In this document: positions 16,101 through 22,534 of the stretch, in pieces
Layout: each line of letters starts with the position of its first letter
Position numbering within the stretch: the stretch's first letter is position 1
Source of the DNA: a virus
Virus record (IMG/VR): IMGVR_UViG_3300030419_004352
Coordinates: 1 to 29,143 of that record
Strand: one strand, 5' to 3'
DNA: 29,143 nt
Made by a program: the position numbers and the translations under genes
Notes under the pieces: generated by a model
Seen by the model: the letters and a program-made list of their open reading frames with translations, nothing else
Told to the model about the DNA's origin: nothing
Databases searched by the model: none

Positions 16101-17323
16101 TAGTTGACGCAACAAGAGGACTGTATGGAATCACAAGAGACCAACTTCAAGCGATGAGAGAATTAATTGCACCTTGGTCTGCTGGCTCTACAATCTTACC
16201 TATCCGAGTGAAAAATGAACGAACAGGAAAATGGGAATATCAATACGTTGATTTCAGTCACGGTTTCTTTTACGACACCGTACTTAATCCAATTCAGCAA
16301 GTGATCTCTCAAGCAGAGATTCAAGATGATGAACCTTTAATCAAAGCGATGGTACTAGGAATGGCTAAAGGCTTAGATCGAATGGTCGAACCTTTTATTT
16401 CAGAATCGATTTACTACGCAGTGATCGCTGACCTCTTGGTAAGACAAGGAAAAACAAGAGAGGGTAGAGAAATTTTTAATCCTCGTGAAGATTGGTTTGG
16501 AGAAAACGGCAAGCTAATGAAGTCCATTAGACATGCAACCTATCAAATGGCTCCCGGTTCTTTAGCGCAAATGAGAAGACTCTATGCAGCAATCGCTGAC
16601 ACAACACTTAAAGGTAAAGAGTACGAGATCCCAACAGAAATGCTAGGCTTCTTTGGAATGAGACCCGTAGGTATTTATCCATTAGAAACATTAGAGTTTG
16701 CTTTACAAGATTTTAATAGAGATCAACGAGCTGAAAGAAAAATAATTACGCAAGGATTATTTACGGGAGATCCTATTACCGATAAGAATAAAATACTTAG
16801 ACAATATATTCATGCCAATAACAAAAGGTTAGAGACCATGGATAAATTAAGAAGAAAAGTAATGGCCTCATTAATCTTAGGAGAAACTCGACAAGATGTT
16901 TATAAACTATTTAAAGATCGTAACCAGGGAGATCTTTTCAAAGCTATCATGAAGGGTGAGTTTGAACCGTTTGGAATAGCTAAAGGGATACAAGAGTCAT
17001 TCGCTAAAGAGTCCGACGAATACTTCAAGAAATTTGGTAAACGTATGCCGAATCCTTATAAGGATAATTATAATTATCAAATTATTAAGAACATAGAGAA
17101 GACTCTTAAGAACTATCAACGACTTGATCAACCTTCTATTATTAAAGAAGAAGATTGGCTACATAAAGATGATCAGTCTAGCTTAATGAATCAACCTTTA
17201 CCGACAATGCCGACGCCAAAAGTGGCTATGGCAGCGGTTAATACTAACCCAACTACTGGGTTGACAAGAACAGAGAGTGCTTTATTGTCTCCAGAGGAAC
17301 AAGTTATTGCGAGGAGAACATGA
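13148..17323 (+). CDS. Giant virion protein, 1391 residues (internal/ejection protein-like)
   Basis: This is the largest gene of the window, close to the size of T7 gp16 (about 1318 residues). The N-terminus is charged and helical (residues 30-70 rich in Lys/Glu). Hydrophobic, Gly-rich segments occur near 218-233 (WVAVAVGGGAAGALIA) and about 966-990 (GFGTALAVIPPMVV), separated by long amphipathic helical regions. I cannot see a lytic transglycosylase motif at either end. A strong AGGAGG sits 7 bases before the ATG and the stop overlaps the next ATG (ATGA). Size, helical make-up, possible membrane segments and position between core-like proteins and the lysis genes suggest an internal protein ejected to build a DNA conduit. 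That is inference; a tape-measure-like role is the main alternative. Confidence 0.65.
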   Translation: MPTDKRFDKELLDDAFKALDIFSEQGWDKGFEFLEEAKEKKKRRKEIEESTGTYKKIKQKEYDIYEQEEINQEVGLATSVGNAIVSGLIKIPYGWTTLTTEIQDALGEDVPLDQTKTAQLNKWFESTVLGEMMNYSEEKARATGAGRITEFMVQMYGNWKAVGKPVMNLTEKGWNTANKMIDAAKNGRYVKVTKGKELYQAAKKANELNKAGGKAKKWVAVAVGGGAAGALIADYEDVGTFGDLFFEPGHYSAMDRVQKKSSSDDAIRKLLNRLKLGGEMAFPIAPLFYGVGKFGKHVAKFGKDMAYSNRAIERFTDKYLLKTFRARSDKPEDLFKQIQRLEGGKASARNMTLDYTRRLNYQMNNVYQATRKGVDATGNPNLIDELVVKFLQSGKETIKKGRIVFQGFPNPDALMKSLGKLGAKPNDVAELIDNLHKIRKSMTDYKNAIWKGGNVTTKGIDEFNNIMNTRFKDFFGTVYKLFEDPKLIKATGFQPSMEAIEEAAKVFRRYANANKVNLSKAESIEEIKRWLKTASLDPITKTPQWVYGNRSIGGDTGTITSNIAKYITAGGKFKPDPKGGLVQTKTDLEALQKLYGSTKNAQTSIVNTMTDLGGIAARDNFYNTLKILSDQAIKGGGRGLVYGSYDDAIKAFNAKGNRWQPTVGAQPLKLTTNLAEEYYTSPMDGLFTIDNIAQALRLGEEIPLSGITKSLAYRYLFLIPKGLTQAGKTVLGPFTHGRNFTSGAVTTISSGNASLILTNPKVFGEALGIAWRTIQPQTLYRITGNPKWLNMTADQARYRFLLDGGMVNSSATMKDVMGIIKDIGVRGDVMDRAFNSLGKKLKGFLSWAQDMYIAEDDFWKITNWFAESHKLREAYKRAVKKGIKNPKTGKKFTNADIPNEIEIMTHAMRNVRDMLPNYAYVSDFVKTFRRSILGNFVSWPAEIIRTSGRIMQVGLKEIKDPVLARIGWERLIGFGTALAVIPPMVVDATRGLYGITRDQLQAMRELIAPWSAGSTILPIRVKNERTGKWEYQYVDFSHGFFYDTVLNPIQQVISQAEIQDDEPLIKAMVLGMAKGLDRMVEPFISESIYYAVIADLLVRQGKTREGREIFNPREDWFGENGKLMKSIRHATYQMAPGSLAQMRRLYAAIADTTLKGKEYEIPTEMLGFFGMRPVGIYPLETLEFALQDFNRDQRAERKIITQGLFTGDPITDKNKILRQYIHANNKRLETMDKLRRKVMASLILGETRQDVYKLFKDRNQGDLFKAIMKGEFEPFGIAKGIQESFAKESDEYFKKFGKRMPNPYKDNYNYQIIKNIEKTLKNYQRLDQPSIIKEEDWLHKDDQSSLMNQPLPTMPTPKVAMAAVNTNPTTGLTRTESALLSPEEQVIARRT
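17261..17288 (+). promoter_or_regulatory. Candidate promoter for the lysis cassette, inside the giant gene
   Basis: A perfect TTGACA (17261-17266) and TATTGT (17283-17288, four of six matches to the consensus) are 16 bases apart, starting transcription about 25 bases before the first lysis gene and upstream of its AGGAG. It lies in coding sequence, and chance occurrence is possible. Confidence 0.3.
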
Positions 17324-17532
17324 CACCCAAAACTATAAGAGAAAATATTATTAGTTTACAAGGACACATCACCGGGATTAAAAGAGATGTGGCTAACATC
17401 AAGAACAATCATTTGAAACATATGCAAACACATATTCATGACTTGGGCGGCAAGGTAGACAAAATCTACTGGGTTCTTTTAGCAATGGTGGGGGCCATTG
17501 CCTTACAATTATTTCAACATTTCCTAGCATAA
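17320..17532 (+). CDS. Coiled-coil membrane protein, XhlA/holin-like
   Basis: A 70-residue protein. Residues 8-48 show heptad-like hydrophobic spacing (IISLQGHITGIKRDVANIKN), and one transmembrane segment follows at the C-terminus (about 49-67, IYWVLLAMVGAIALQLFQHF). This soluble-helix then single-TM layout is like haemolysin XhlA-type proteins often found beside phage endolysins. AGGAG precedes the ATG, which overlaps the stop of the giant gene by 4 bases (ATGA). The peptidase gene follows 3 bases later. A holin or holin-accessory role is likely from context; the sequence alone does not prove pore formation. Confidence 0.65.
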   Translation: MTPKTIRENIISLQGHITGIKRDVANIKNNHLKHMQTHIHDLGGKVDKIYWVLLAMVGAIALQLFQHFLA

Positions 17533-17535
17533 TCT

Positions 17536-18000
17536 ATGCAATTATCTTCAAATTTTAGTTTACAGGAGTTGACTAAGTCACAGACAGCGACGAGGAAGGG
17601 CATTGATAATACCCCTAGCCCAGAGCACCAGGCTAACCTACAATCGCTCTGTACGTGTATCCTACAGCCAATTAGAGACCACTTTTCTCAGGTTGTGACC
17701 GTTTCCAGCGGATATCGCTCTCAGGAGCTCTGTCTTGCCATCGGTAGCAAAACGACCTCGCAGCATGCAAAAGGAGAAGCGGCAGACTTCGAAATCTTTG
17801 GCGTGTCCAATAAAGAATTAGCAGATTACATCAACGAACACCTAGACTATGATCAACTTATCCTCGAATACTGGAAAAAAGAAGATCCGAATTCAGGGTG
17901 GGTGCACTGTAGTTATTCAGAGGGAAATAACAGAAAGCAGTATTTGAAAGCTTATAAAGACGAGAATAACAAAACTTGTTATCAATCTATGGAGGCATAA
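17536..18000 (+). CDS. Peptidase M15-type endolysin (peptidoglycan peptidase)
   Basis: A 154-residue protein of the M15A/Peptidase_M15_3 type, of usual length. The zinc-site pattern is TVSSGYRSQEL (a typical upstream strand and turn), then SQHAKGEAADF giving H77 and D84, and GWVHCSY giving H124; E111 in DQLILEYW fits the catalytic acid. Such enzymes cleave peptide cross-links in cell-wall stem peptides. No signal peptide, so it would need a holin to reach the wall. It sits between two small membrane-protein genes and ends with TAATG overlap with the next one. Its GC content looks somewhat higher than its neighbours, suggesting a different origin. Confidence 0.88.
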   Translation: MQLSSNFSLQELTKSQTATRKGIDNTPSPEHQANLQSLCTCILQPIRDHFSQVVTVSSGYRSQELCLAIGSKTTSQHAKGEAADFEIFGVSNKELADYINEHLDYDQLILEYWKKEDPNSGWVHCSYSEGNNRKQYLKAYKDENNKTCYQSMEA

Positions 18001-18116
18001 TGAAATTTGTATGGGAAAAATTAAAGGCGGGACATGAGTCGTTATTCGTAACGGCTTTCAATCGCTATCAGGGATTAGTTTTATTTCTGATGCTCCTGGC
18101 CATCATTTTAAAATAA
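18000..18116 (+). CDS. Small membrane protein, holin candidate
   Basis: A 38-residue protein (MKFVWEKLKAGHESLFVTAF then NRYQGLVLFLMLLAIILK) with one C-terminal transmembrane segment at about residues 24-37 and a basic N-terminus. GGAGG lies 4 bases before the ATG, which overlaps the endolysin stop (TAATG). Translation directly behind the endolysin points to a lysis role such as a pinholin or holin partner; with the protein at 17320 there would be two membrane proteins flanking the enzyme. The open frame is short, but the ribosome site and the overlap support it. Confidence 0.65.
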   Translation: MKFVWEKLKAGHESLFVTAFNRYQGLVLFLMLLAIILK

Positions 18117-18133
18117 TCGAAATCAAAAATTCT

Positions 18134-18146
18134 GCGCGCGTCGCGC
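18134..18146. terminator. GC-rich hairpin at the convergent gene junction
   Basis: GCGCG (18134-18138), CGT loop, CGCGC (18142-18146). This block of pure G/C lies in an AT-rich gap where the plus-strand lysis genes meet the minus-strand helicase/oxygenase pair, where a bidirectional stop is expected. It lacks a strong T-run on either side; A-rich sequence upstream (AAAAATT) would serve the minus-strand transcript better. Confidence 0.45.
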
Positions 18147-18168
18147 GTATATCCTACGTTTTAGTGGA

Positions 18169-18729
18169 TTAACTAGCGTTAAAACTAACTACCGTTCTAT
18201 TGTTATAGAAATTCTTGGTATGATTAGAACCATGTCTTAACCAACTTGGGAATATGATTAAATCTCCTTTTTTAGGAGTAAAATAATAATATTCATAGCT
18301 ATAGTCATTGGCAGGTTCTTCTCTATCAGTATAATAAATAAAAGGGTTAGGGTTATGAAAATATAACTTACTGGCTTTTTCACCAACATTGATAAAAAGA
18401 GCACCAGATAAAACAGAGTTAGAGTGAAGATGTTCTTTGAGGATACTTTCTTTATCTTGAATATTAAACCAAGAGTTTATAATTTTATTCTTAATTTTAA
18501 TCTTAGACTGGTAGGCATACTCTTTGATGGGTTTAATTACATCAATAGAAATTTCCGATAAAAGATCTATCCCGGAACCATGAGTAGATTTTCCTTTTAT
18601 CAATCTCGCATGCTTATTAAGTTTTTTGGTCCTTAATAATTTAAAGATTCTGTTACACTCTTTAGAACTTATAAACTGAGGGAAATATAAGACTAAAGTG
18701 GGAAATAATGAAAACTTTACTATATCCAT
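18169..18729 (-). CDS. Putative 2OG-Fe(II) oxygenase, HxHxNSxxSG type
   Basis: A 186-residue protein with a clear 2OG-FeII_Oxy_5-like pattern: INSWFNIQ (84-91), KEHLHSNSVLSGALFIN (H100, H102, N104, S108-G109), KLYFHNPNPF, then PKKGDLIIFPSWLRHGS (H166) and NRTVVSFN (R178). It resembles the oxygenase at 4117-4884 but is shorter and closer to the family consensus. It probably uses O2 and 2-oxoglutarate to oxidise an unknown substrate; the first metal motif is HxH. Its start overlaps the end of the SNF2 helicase gene by 10 bases, so the two form a minus-strand operon. The pairing with a DNA-dependent ATPase leaves open a nucleic-acid or protein substrate. Confidence 0.82.
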   Translation of the reverse strand: MDIVKFSLFPTLVLYFPQFISSKECNRIFKLLRTKKLNKHARLIKGKSTHGSGIDLLSEISIDVIKPIKEYAYQSKIKIKNKIINSWFNIQDKESILKEHLHSNSVLSGALFINVGEKASKLYFHNPNPFIYYTDREEPANDYSYEYYYFTPKKGDLIIFPSWLRHGSNHTKNFYNNRTVVSFNAS

Positions 18730-20150
18730 GCTCTTAATTCTTCCCCTAAAACTTCAGATGCGATATTTATTTTTTTACGTAGTGATTCTTGAATTTTCTT
18801 ATCTACCGTATCTTCGGCAATAAGGTCGATATACGTAACAGACTTCTTTTGCCCAATTCGGTGGGCTCGGTCTTCTGACTGTAATCGCTTTTCTAGGTCA
18901 TATCCATTAGAATAGTAAATTACGGTATTTGCTGCATGAAGCGTGATTCCGTATCCGCCCGTTTGAGGCGTGCCAACAAGAAATCTGCATTTATCATCAT
19001 TCTGGAATCGTTTACGATATTTCTCTCGGTCTTCCTGACTCGTGAGGCCATAATAATCAACCACGGACCACGGACCATGGACCTTCTTAATTTCCTTAAC
19101 TATGTTTTGAATGTCTCTTTGCCAATGCGCCCAAATAATAGCTTTCCCTTCTACTTCATCTAAAATATCCATAAGCTCCCCTAAACGATTACTCTTTATA
19201 TTCTGTGTTGTTCCATCATCAGCTACAAAATGACCACACGTAATTTGTTGTAATCTCATTAATTGAGTAAGAGCTGTCATCGTAGTGATTTGTTTTCCAT
19301 TTAATTGAGCTAATGCTTCTTCTTTCATTTGTTTATATAATTTCTTTTGTTCTGAAGTTAAGTCTATTGTTCTTTTCATATATATTTTAGGAGGAAGATC
19401 TAAGCAGTCTTCTTTAAGAACTCGATAAGAAAAAGGTTTTAGTTTATCTGATAATTCAGGAAGATTTTTAAAACCCGATACAAGTTGAATAGAGCGGCCT
19501 GCAATATAAGCGGTTTTCATAATAGCATATCTAACTCTAAAAGAATAATAAGAGCCATGTCCTAAATGATTAGGGTCTAAGAAAAAACACTGAGCAAAAA
19601 GATCAAGCGGGTTTTTAGTAACAGGCGATCCTGTTAAAATTCTACGATATTTAGCCATATCAGAAATTTCAATAATATTTTTAGTTCTTAAAGCTTTAGG
19701 ATTTTTAATAGTAGTAGACTCATCAATAGCCATTAATGTGTTATGGGAGAGTAAGAATTTTTTAGCAAAATCTACTCCTTTGGATGTACTAAAAGCTTCT
19801 ACATTCATAATTAAAATATGAAGTTCTTCTCCAGTTTTAAATAAAGTTCCTAATTTTCTTGATTGAGATTTAGTAATATTAGCTTGCCACAATACAGACA
19901 CATTTTCTATATGATCTGGTAAATGAGCAGGTAATTCTTGGTTGTACCAAGTTCCTATTACACCTTTAGGAGCTACAATTAAAAGTCCATCTATTTTGCC
20001 TTTGTCATACAGCATAGCTGCATTATCTATTAACACTTTAGTTTTACCTGTTCCCATTTCCATAAAATAGGCATAGGTTTCCCTGTTCCAAGATTTTTCT
20101 AAAGCAGTGATCTGATGCTTATACGGATCAGTTTTAAATTTATAATTCAT
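18720..20150 (-). CDS. SNF2-family DEAD-like helicase/ATPase
   Basis: A 476-residue superfamily 2 protein. Q-like region YKHQITALEKSW (10-21), Walker A MGTGKTK (32-38), motif Ia LLIVAPKGVIGTW, DExx box DEST (143-146), motif III TGSP (173-176), then the second RecA lobe with IIWAHWQRDI, FLVGTPQTGGYGITLHAA (motif V) and QSEDRAHRIGQ (424-434, motif VI), the SNF2 hallmark. Family members translocate on duplex DNA and remodel protein-DNA complexes. In phages they are linked to replication or recombination. It has no nuclease or HNH domain attached. The start at 20150 is close to a promoter (TTGACA at 20189-20194 on this strand) with a very short leader. A non-triplet tandem repeat lies in the gene at 19061-19083. 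Confidence 0.9.
   Translation of the reverse strand: MNYKFKTDPYKHQITALEKSWNRETYAYFMEMGTGKTKVLIDNAAMLYDKGKIDGLLIVAPKGVIGTWYNQELPAHLPDHIENVSVLWQANITKSQSRKLGTLFKTGEELHILIMNVEAFSTSKGVDFAKKFLLSHNTLMAIDESTTIKNPKALRTKNIIEISDMAKYRRILTGSPVTKNPLDLFAQCFFLDPNHLGHGSYYSFRVRYAIMKTAYIAGRSIQLVSGFKNLPELSDKLKPFSYRVLKEDCLDLPPKIYMKRTIDLTSEQKKLYKQMKEEALAQLNGKQITTMTALTQLMRLQQITCGHFVADDGTTQNIKSNRLGELMDILDEVEGKAIIWAHWQRDIQNIVKEIKKVHGPWSVVDYYGLTSQEDREKYRKRFQNDDKCRFLVGTPQTGGYGITLHAANTVIYYSNGYDLEKRLQSEDRAHRIGQKKSVTYIDLIAEDTVDKKIQESLRKKINIASEVLGEELRAWI
19061..19083 (-). repeat. Three tandem 7-base units inside the SNF2 gene
   Basis: CCACGGA-CCACGGA-CCATGGA-CC on the plus strand. Because 7 is not a multiple of 3, the units are read in different frames, and they encode VHGPWSVVD between the two helicase lobes. 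It is GC-rich in an AT-rich gene. Confidence 0.7.
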
Positions 20151-20157
20151 CTTTCTA

Positions 20158-20188
20158 TTGACTTGTTATATAGGATATACTATATAAT
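20158..20188 (+). promoter_or_regulatory. Rightward promoter of the replication block
   Basis: TTGACT (20158-20163), then TATATA at 20181-20186 (17-base spacer) or TATAAT at 20183-20188 (19-base spacer). Predicted initiation at about 20193-20195 is 2-4 bases before the ATG at 20197, so the first replication-block gene is probably translated from a leaderless message. It overlaps the leftward promoter base for base. Confidence 0.6.
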
Positions 20189-20194
20189 TGTCAA
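20165..20194 (-). promoter_or_regulatory. Leftward promoter of the SNF2/oxygenase pair
   Basis: On the minus strand, a perfect TTGACA (20194-20189) is followed after 18 bases by TATAAC (20170-20165), or after 16 by TATATA. Initiation near 20158 leaves about 8 bases before the SNF2 ATG at 20150. It is interleaved with the rightward promoter; nested inverted repeats TTGAC/GTCAA and TATATAG/CTATATA form the core. Confidence 0.6.
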
Positions 20195-20196
20195 CT

Positions 20197-20622
20197 ATGT
20201 ATAGAAAGAAACACGAAGATATCTTTAGTACAATTGCATGTGCACCGGCTCCTAGTAAACCAAATACTTTATGTACGGTATATGTTATTCAGGAGATAGC
20301 AGGCACTAGAGAAGGTAGACCTAAAATAAATATAATGGGAGCTGCTCACTATGGAAAATTTAAATTTCTATTGCCAGAGCTTTCTCAAATTATTTTTTCT
20401 CCTGGTCCTTTAATTTTTAAATTAAGGAAGGGATTAAAAGATTTTAATGAAAGAGATTTCCTATTGCTAACAGGAGATCCAGCGATTATTGGAGTTGCGT
20501 GTTCGATTGTTTCTGATATAACTAATGGTAAATATCAATTACTCAAATGGGATAAACAAGAAAGAAAATATTATCCTATTCAAATTAACTTACATGAGAA
20601 AGGACAAATAGATGATTCGTGA
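20197..20622 (+). CDS. Conserved marine phage protein of unknown function (first replication-block gene)
   Basis: The ATG at 20197 is preferred over an in-frame TTG at 20188 because the TTG lies within the promoter -10 region. The product is 141 residues. It has a recognisable conserved middle found in uncultured marine phages: TIACAPAPSKPNTLCTVYVI (11-30), ILMGAAHYGK-like INIMGAAHYGK, LPELSQIIFSPGPLIFKLR and FLLLTGDPAIIGVACSIV. It is mixed alpha/beta, with no membrane segment. No ribosome site is visible, in line with a leaderless start. It is the first gene of the rightward transcript and overlaps the next by 11 bases. An early function is inferred from position; I know no activity for the family. 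Confidence 0.7.
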   Translation: MYRKKHEDIFSTIACAPAPSKPNTLCTVYVIQEIAGTREGRPKINIMGAAHYGKFKFLLPELSQIIFSPGPLIFKLRKGLKDFNERDFLLLTGDPAIIGVACSIVSDITNGKYQLLKWDKQERKYYPIQINLHEKGQIDDS

Positions 20623-21199
20623 AAAATTAAAAATAAAAACTCAAGCTCACTATGAAAAAAATAATATTAAAGTTGTAGATTTACAAAATCTACGTTATTT
20701 TTTTGATGGACTCTATGTTTTAGCCAATAAATGGAATTATAAATCTTTTAATGAACTTTATAAATTAAAAGACCGAGATCTTAAATATAACGCATATAAT
20801 ATCTTAGTTGGTCTATTATATTATAGGATGTGTACTCCAAGAGGATGGGAAGTTAATTTAAAAAGATTTAAAAATAATCTTTTATTAAAAAATAAATATT
20901 CTATCTTATTTAGAATGGAGGGAGAAATACTAGAAGTAAGTGATCACTACTTTGATAAAGCTATTAAATGGTTAAAAGAAAATGATTTTATTACAACCGG
21001 CTCTCATCATTCCTATATTGAAATTAACAATCACTTAAGTGATAAACTACAAAAATTAGGGAATTATCTATTTAATACGAAATATGCACAACGAAGTATT
21101 GCGGAAAACACACATTATTTTGGAGATCCTTTTAAAAAATCAGAAGCTGACGTAGCTTTTGAAGAAAGAGCCAAAATTAACAAAAAGAGGTTACACTAA
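20612..21199 (+). CDS. Hypothetical early protein
   Basis: A 195-residue, Lys/Asn/Tyr-rich, mostly helical protein with no Cys cluster or membrane segment. Residues 105-130 (ILEVSDHYFDKAIKWLKEND then FITTG) could form a helix-turn-helix-like or winged-helix unit, but the match is weak. The start overlaps the upstream gene by 11 bases and its stop overlaps the next ATG by one base (TAATG), so it belongs to the same transcript. I do not recognise the family. DNA binding or transcription control would fit its early position but is not shown. Confidence 0.6.
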   Translation: MIREKLKIKTQAHYEKNNIKVVDLQNLRYFFDGLYVLANKWNYKSFNELYKLKDRDLKYNAYNILVGLLYYRMCTPRGWEVNLKRFKNNLLLKNKYSILFRMEGEILEVSDHYFDKAIKWLKENDFITTGSHHSYIEINNHLSDKLQKLGNYLFNTKYAQRSIAENTHYFGDPFKKSEADVAFEERAKINKKRLH

Positions 21200-21753
21200 T
21201 GTCAGATATTAATTTTGAAAAAGATCAAGAAGAGGTTCTGGATAGAACCGAAAATATAAAATCTTTGGCTAATCAAGTAAAAAAATTACGAGATTTAGAA
21301 GATGAAGTAAAAGCTGAAGAAGAAGCTCTTAAAACTAAGAAAAGAGAAGTAGAAAAGATTTCAGGTGAAGTTATCCCTACACTTTTAAGTGAAATGGGAT
21401 TATCATCTCTCAAACTTGCAGATGGTTCTGCAGTTGAGGTAAAACCGTATTATGCAGCCAATATTTCTATTAAAAATAGAGAGTCGGCGTATAATTGGCT
21501 TCGTTCTAATGGCCTAGGTGATATCATTAAAAATGAAATCACTGTTTCCTTTGGAAGGAACGAAGATAACAAGGCGGCAGAATATGCTAACCTTGCAAAG
21601 GGTCAAGGGTATCAACCAACACAAAAGCTGAAGGTTGAGCCTATGACCCTCAAAGCTCTAGTCCGTGAGAGAATGGAAGCAGGCAAAGATATGCCAACGG
21701 ATATTTTTAACGTGTTCGTAGGAAACCGAACCACAATTAAAAGGAAACAATAA
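21199..21753 (+). CDS. Conserved phage protein with N-terminal coiled coil
   Basis: A 184-residue protein. Residues 19-55 are a strongly charged heptad region (KSLANQVKKLRDLEDEVKAE and following), followed by a compact conserved part: VIPTLLSEMGLSSLKLADGS (58-77), NWLRSNGLGDIIKN, VSFGRNEDNKA and LVRERMEAGKDMP...FNVFVGNRT near the end. The latter resembles a widespread phage protein that sits just before a putative ssDNA-binding protein and replication genes. The coiled coil suggests oligomerisation. Function is not established; a replication accessory role fits the neighbours. Confidence 0.7.
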   Translation: MSDINFEKDQEEVLDRTENIKSLANQVKKLRDLEDEVKAEEEALKTKKREVEKISGEVIPTLLSEMGLSSLKLADGSAVEVKPYYAANISIKNRESAYNWLRSNGLGDIIKNEITVSFGRNEDNKAAEYANLAKGQGYQPTQKLKVEPMTLKALVRERMEAGKDMPTDIFNVFVGNRTTIKRKQ

Positions 21754-21755
21754 AC

Positions 21756-22529
21756 ATGAACAAAGAAGCAAATATCACGAAACGTGAAAATGCAGGTGCA
21801 TTGTCTACGAATTTATTCGAAGCCGATGCAGACAAAGGCTCTCAGAATATTACGCAGGATGATCTTGCGTTACCATTCTTGAAAGTCTTGGGACAACTAT
21901 CTCCCGAAGTGAATAAAAGAAATGGGAAATATGTCGAGGGGGCAGAACCTGGCATGATTCTCAACACCGTCACAAATGAAATTTATGATGGGAGTAAGGG
22001 GATAGAAGTATTGCCAGTATATTACAAAAGACAACTTGTAGAATGGCAAGACAGAGGTGAGAGTAAGGGTGCTCCAGTAGCAATACATGAAGCTACGAGC
22101 GATATTATGAGTAAAACTACTCGTGATAAATCTTACAAAGATAGATTACCTAATGGTAATTATATCGAGAACACTGCAAATCATTTTGTAGTTCTTTTGG
22201 GAAAAACTCCCACAACAGCTTTGATTTCTATGAAAGCTACTCAATTAAAAGTGAGTAGAAAATGGAACTCAATGATGATGGGCATTAGAATGCAGGGAAC
22301 AAATGGTTTGTTTACTCCGCCAACATATAGCCACATTTATAAACTAAAAACTGTTCAAATGTCTAATGACAAAGGAACATGGTTTGGTTGGGATGTGACT
22401 AAAATTGGTCCGGTAGCCGACAAGTCTGTTTACGCTATTGCAAAAACTTTTGCTGAACGTGTAGGGAAGGGCGAAATAGAAGCCAAACCCGAAACGGAAG
22501 AAGCAAAAAGAAAAACGTTAAGTTTATAA
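21756..22529 (+). CDS. Conserved phage protein, possible ssDNA-binding-like
   Basis: A 257-residue protein. The beta-rich core carries the conserved run LALPFLKVLGQLSPEVNKRN, EPGMILNTVTNEIYDG, GIEVLPVYYKRQLVEWQDRG (about 37-110), then HFVVLLGKTPTTALISMKAT, and a C-terminal PETEEAKRKTLSL. Homologues occur in many phages just upstream of primase/helicase genes. Position, beta-rich make-up and abundance of exposed aromatic and basic residues suggest a nucleic-acid-binding role such as a gp2.5-like protein, but no OB-fold motif can be proved by eye. It starts 3 bases after the coiled-coil gene. A GC-rich hairpin follows. Confidence 0.6.
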   Translation: MNKEANITKRENAGALSTNLFEADADKGSQNITQDDLALPFLKVLGQLSPEVNKRNGKYVEGAEPGMILNTVTNEIYDGSKGIEVLPVYYKRQLVEWQDRGESKGAPVAIHEATSDIMSKTTRDKSYKDRLPNGNYIENTANHFVVLLGKTPTTALISMKATQLKVSRKWNSMMMGIRMQGTNGLFTPPTYSHIYKLKTVQMSNDKGTWFGWDVTKIGPVADKSVYAIAKTFAERVGKGEIEAKPETEEAKRKTLSL

Positions 22530-22534
22530 GCTCC

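Noticed and set aside
18117-18168. Attachment site or tRNA fragment in the convergent gap
   Set aside because: No cloverleaf, no integrase in the window and no matching direct repeat were seen.
18936-19163. Plus-strand frame of 75 codons inside the SNF2 gene
   Set aside because: It is antisense to well-conserved helicase motifs and has no ribosome site or recognisable product.
20188-20196. TTG start for the first replication-block gene
   Set aside because: It lies within or just beside the predicted -10 box, upstream of the predicted transcript start.
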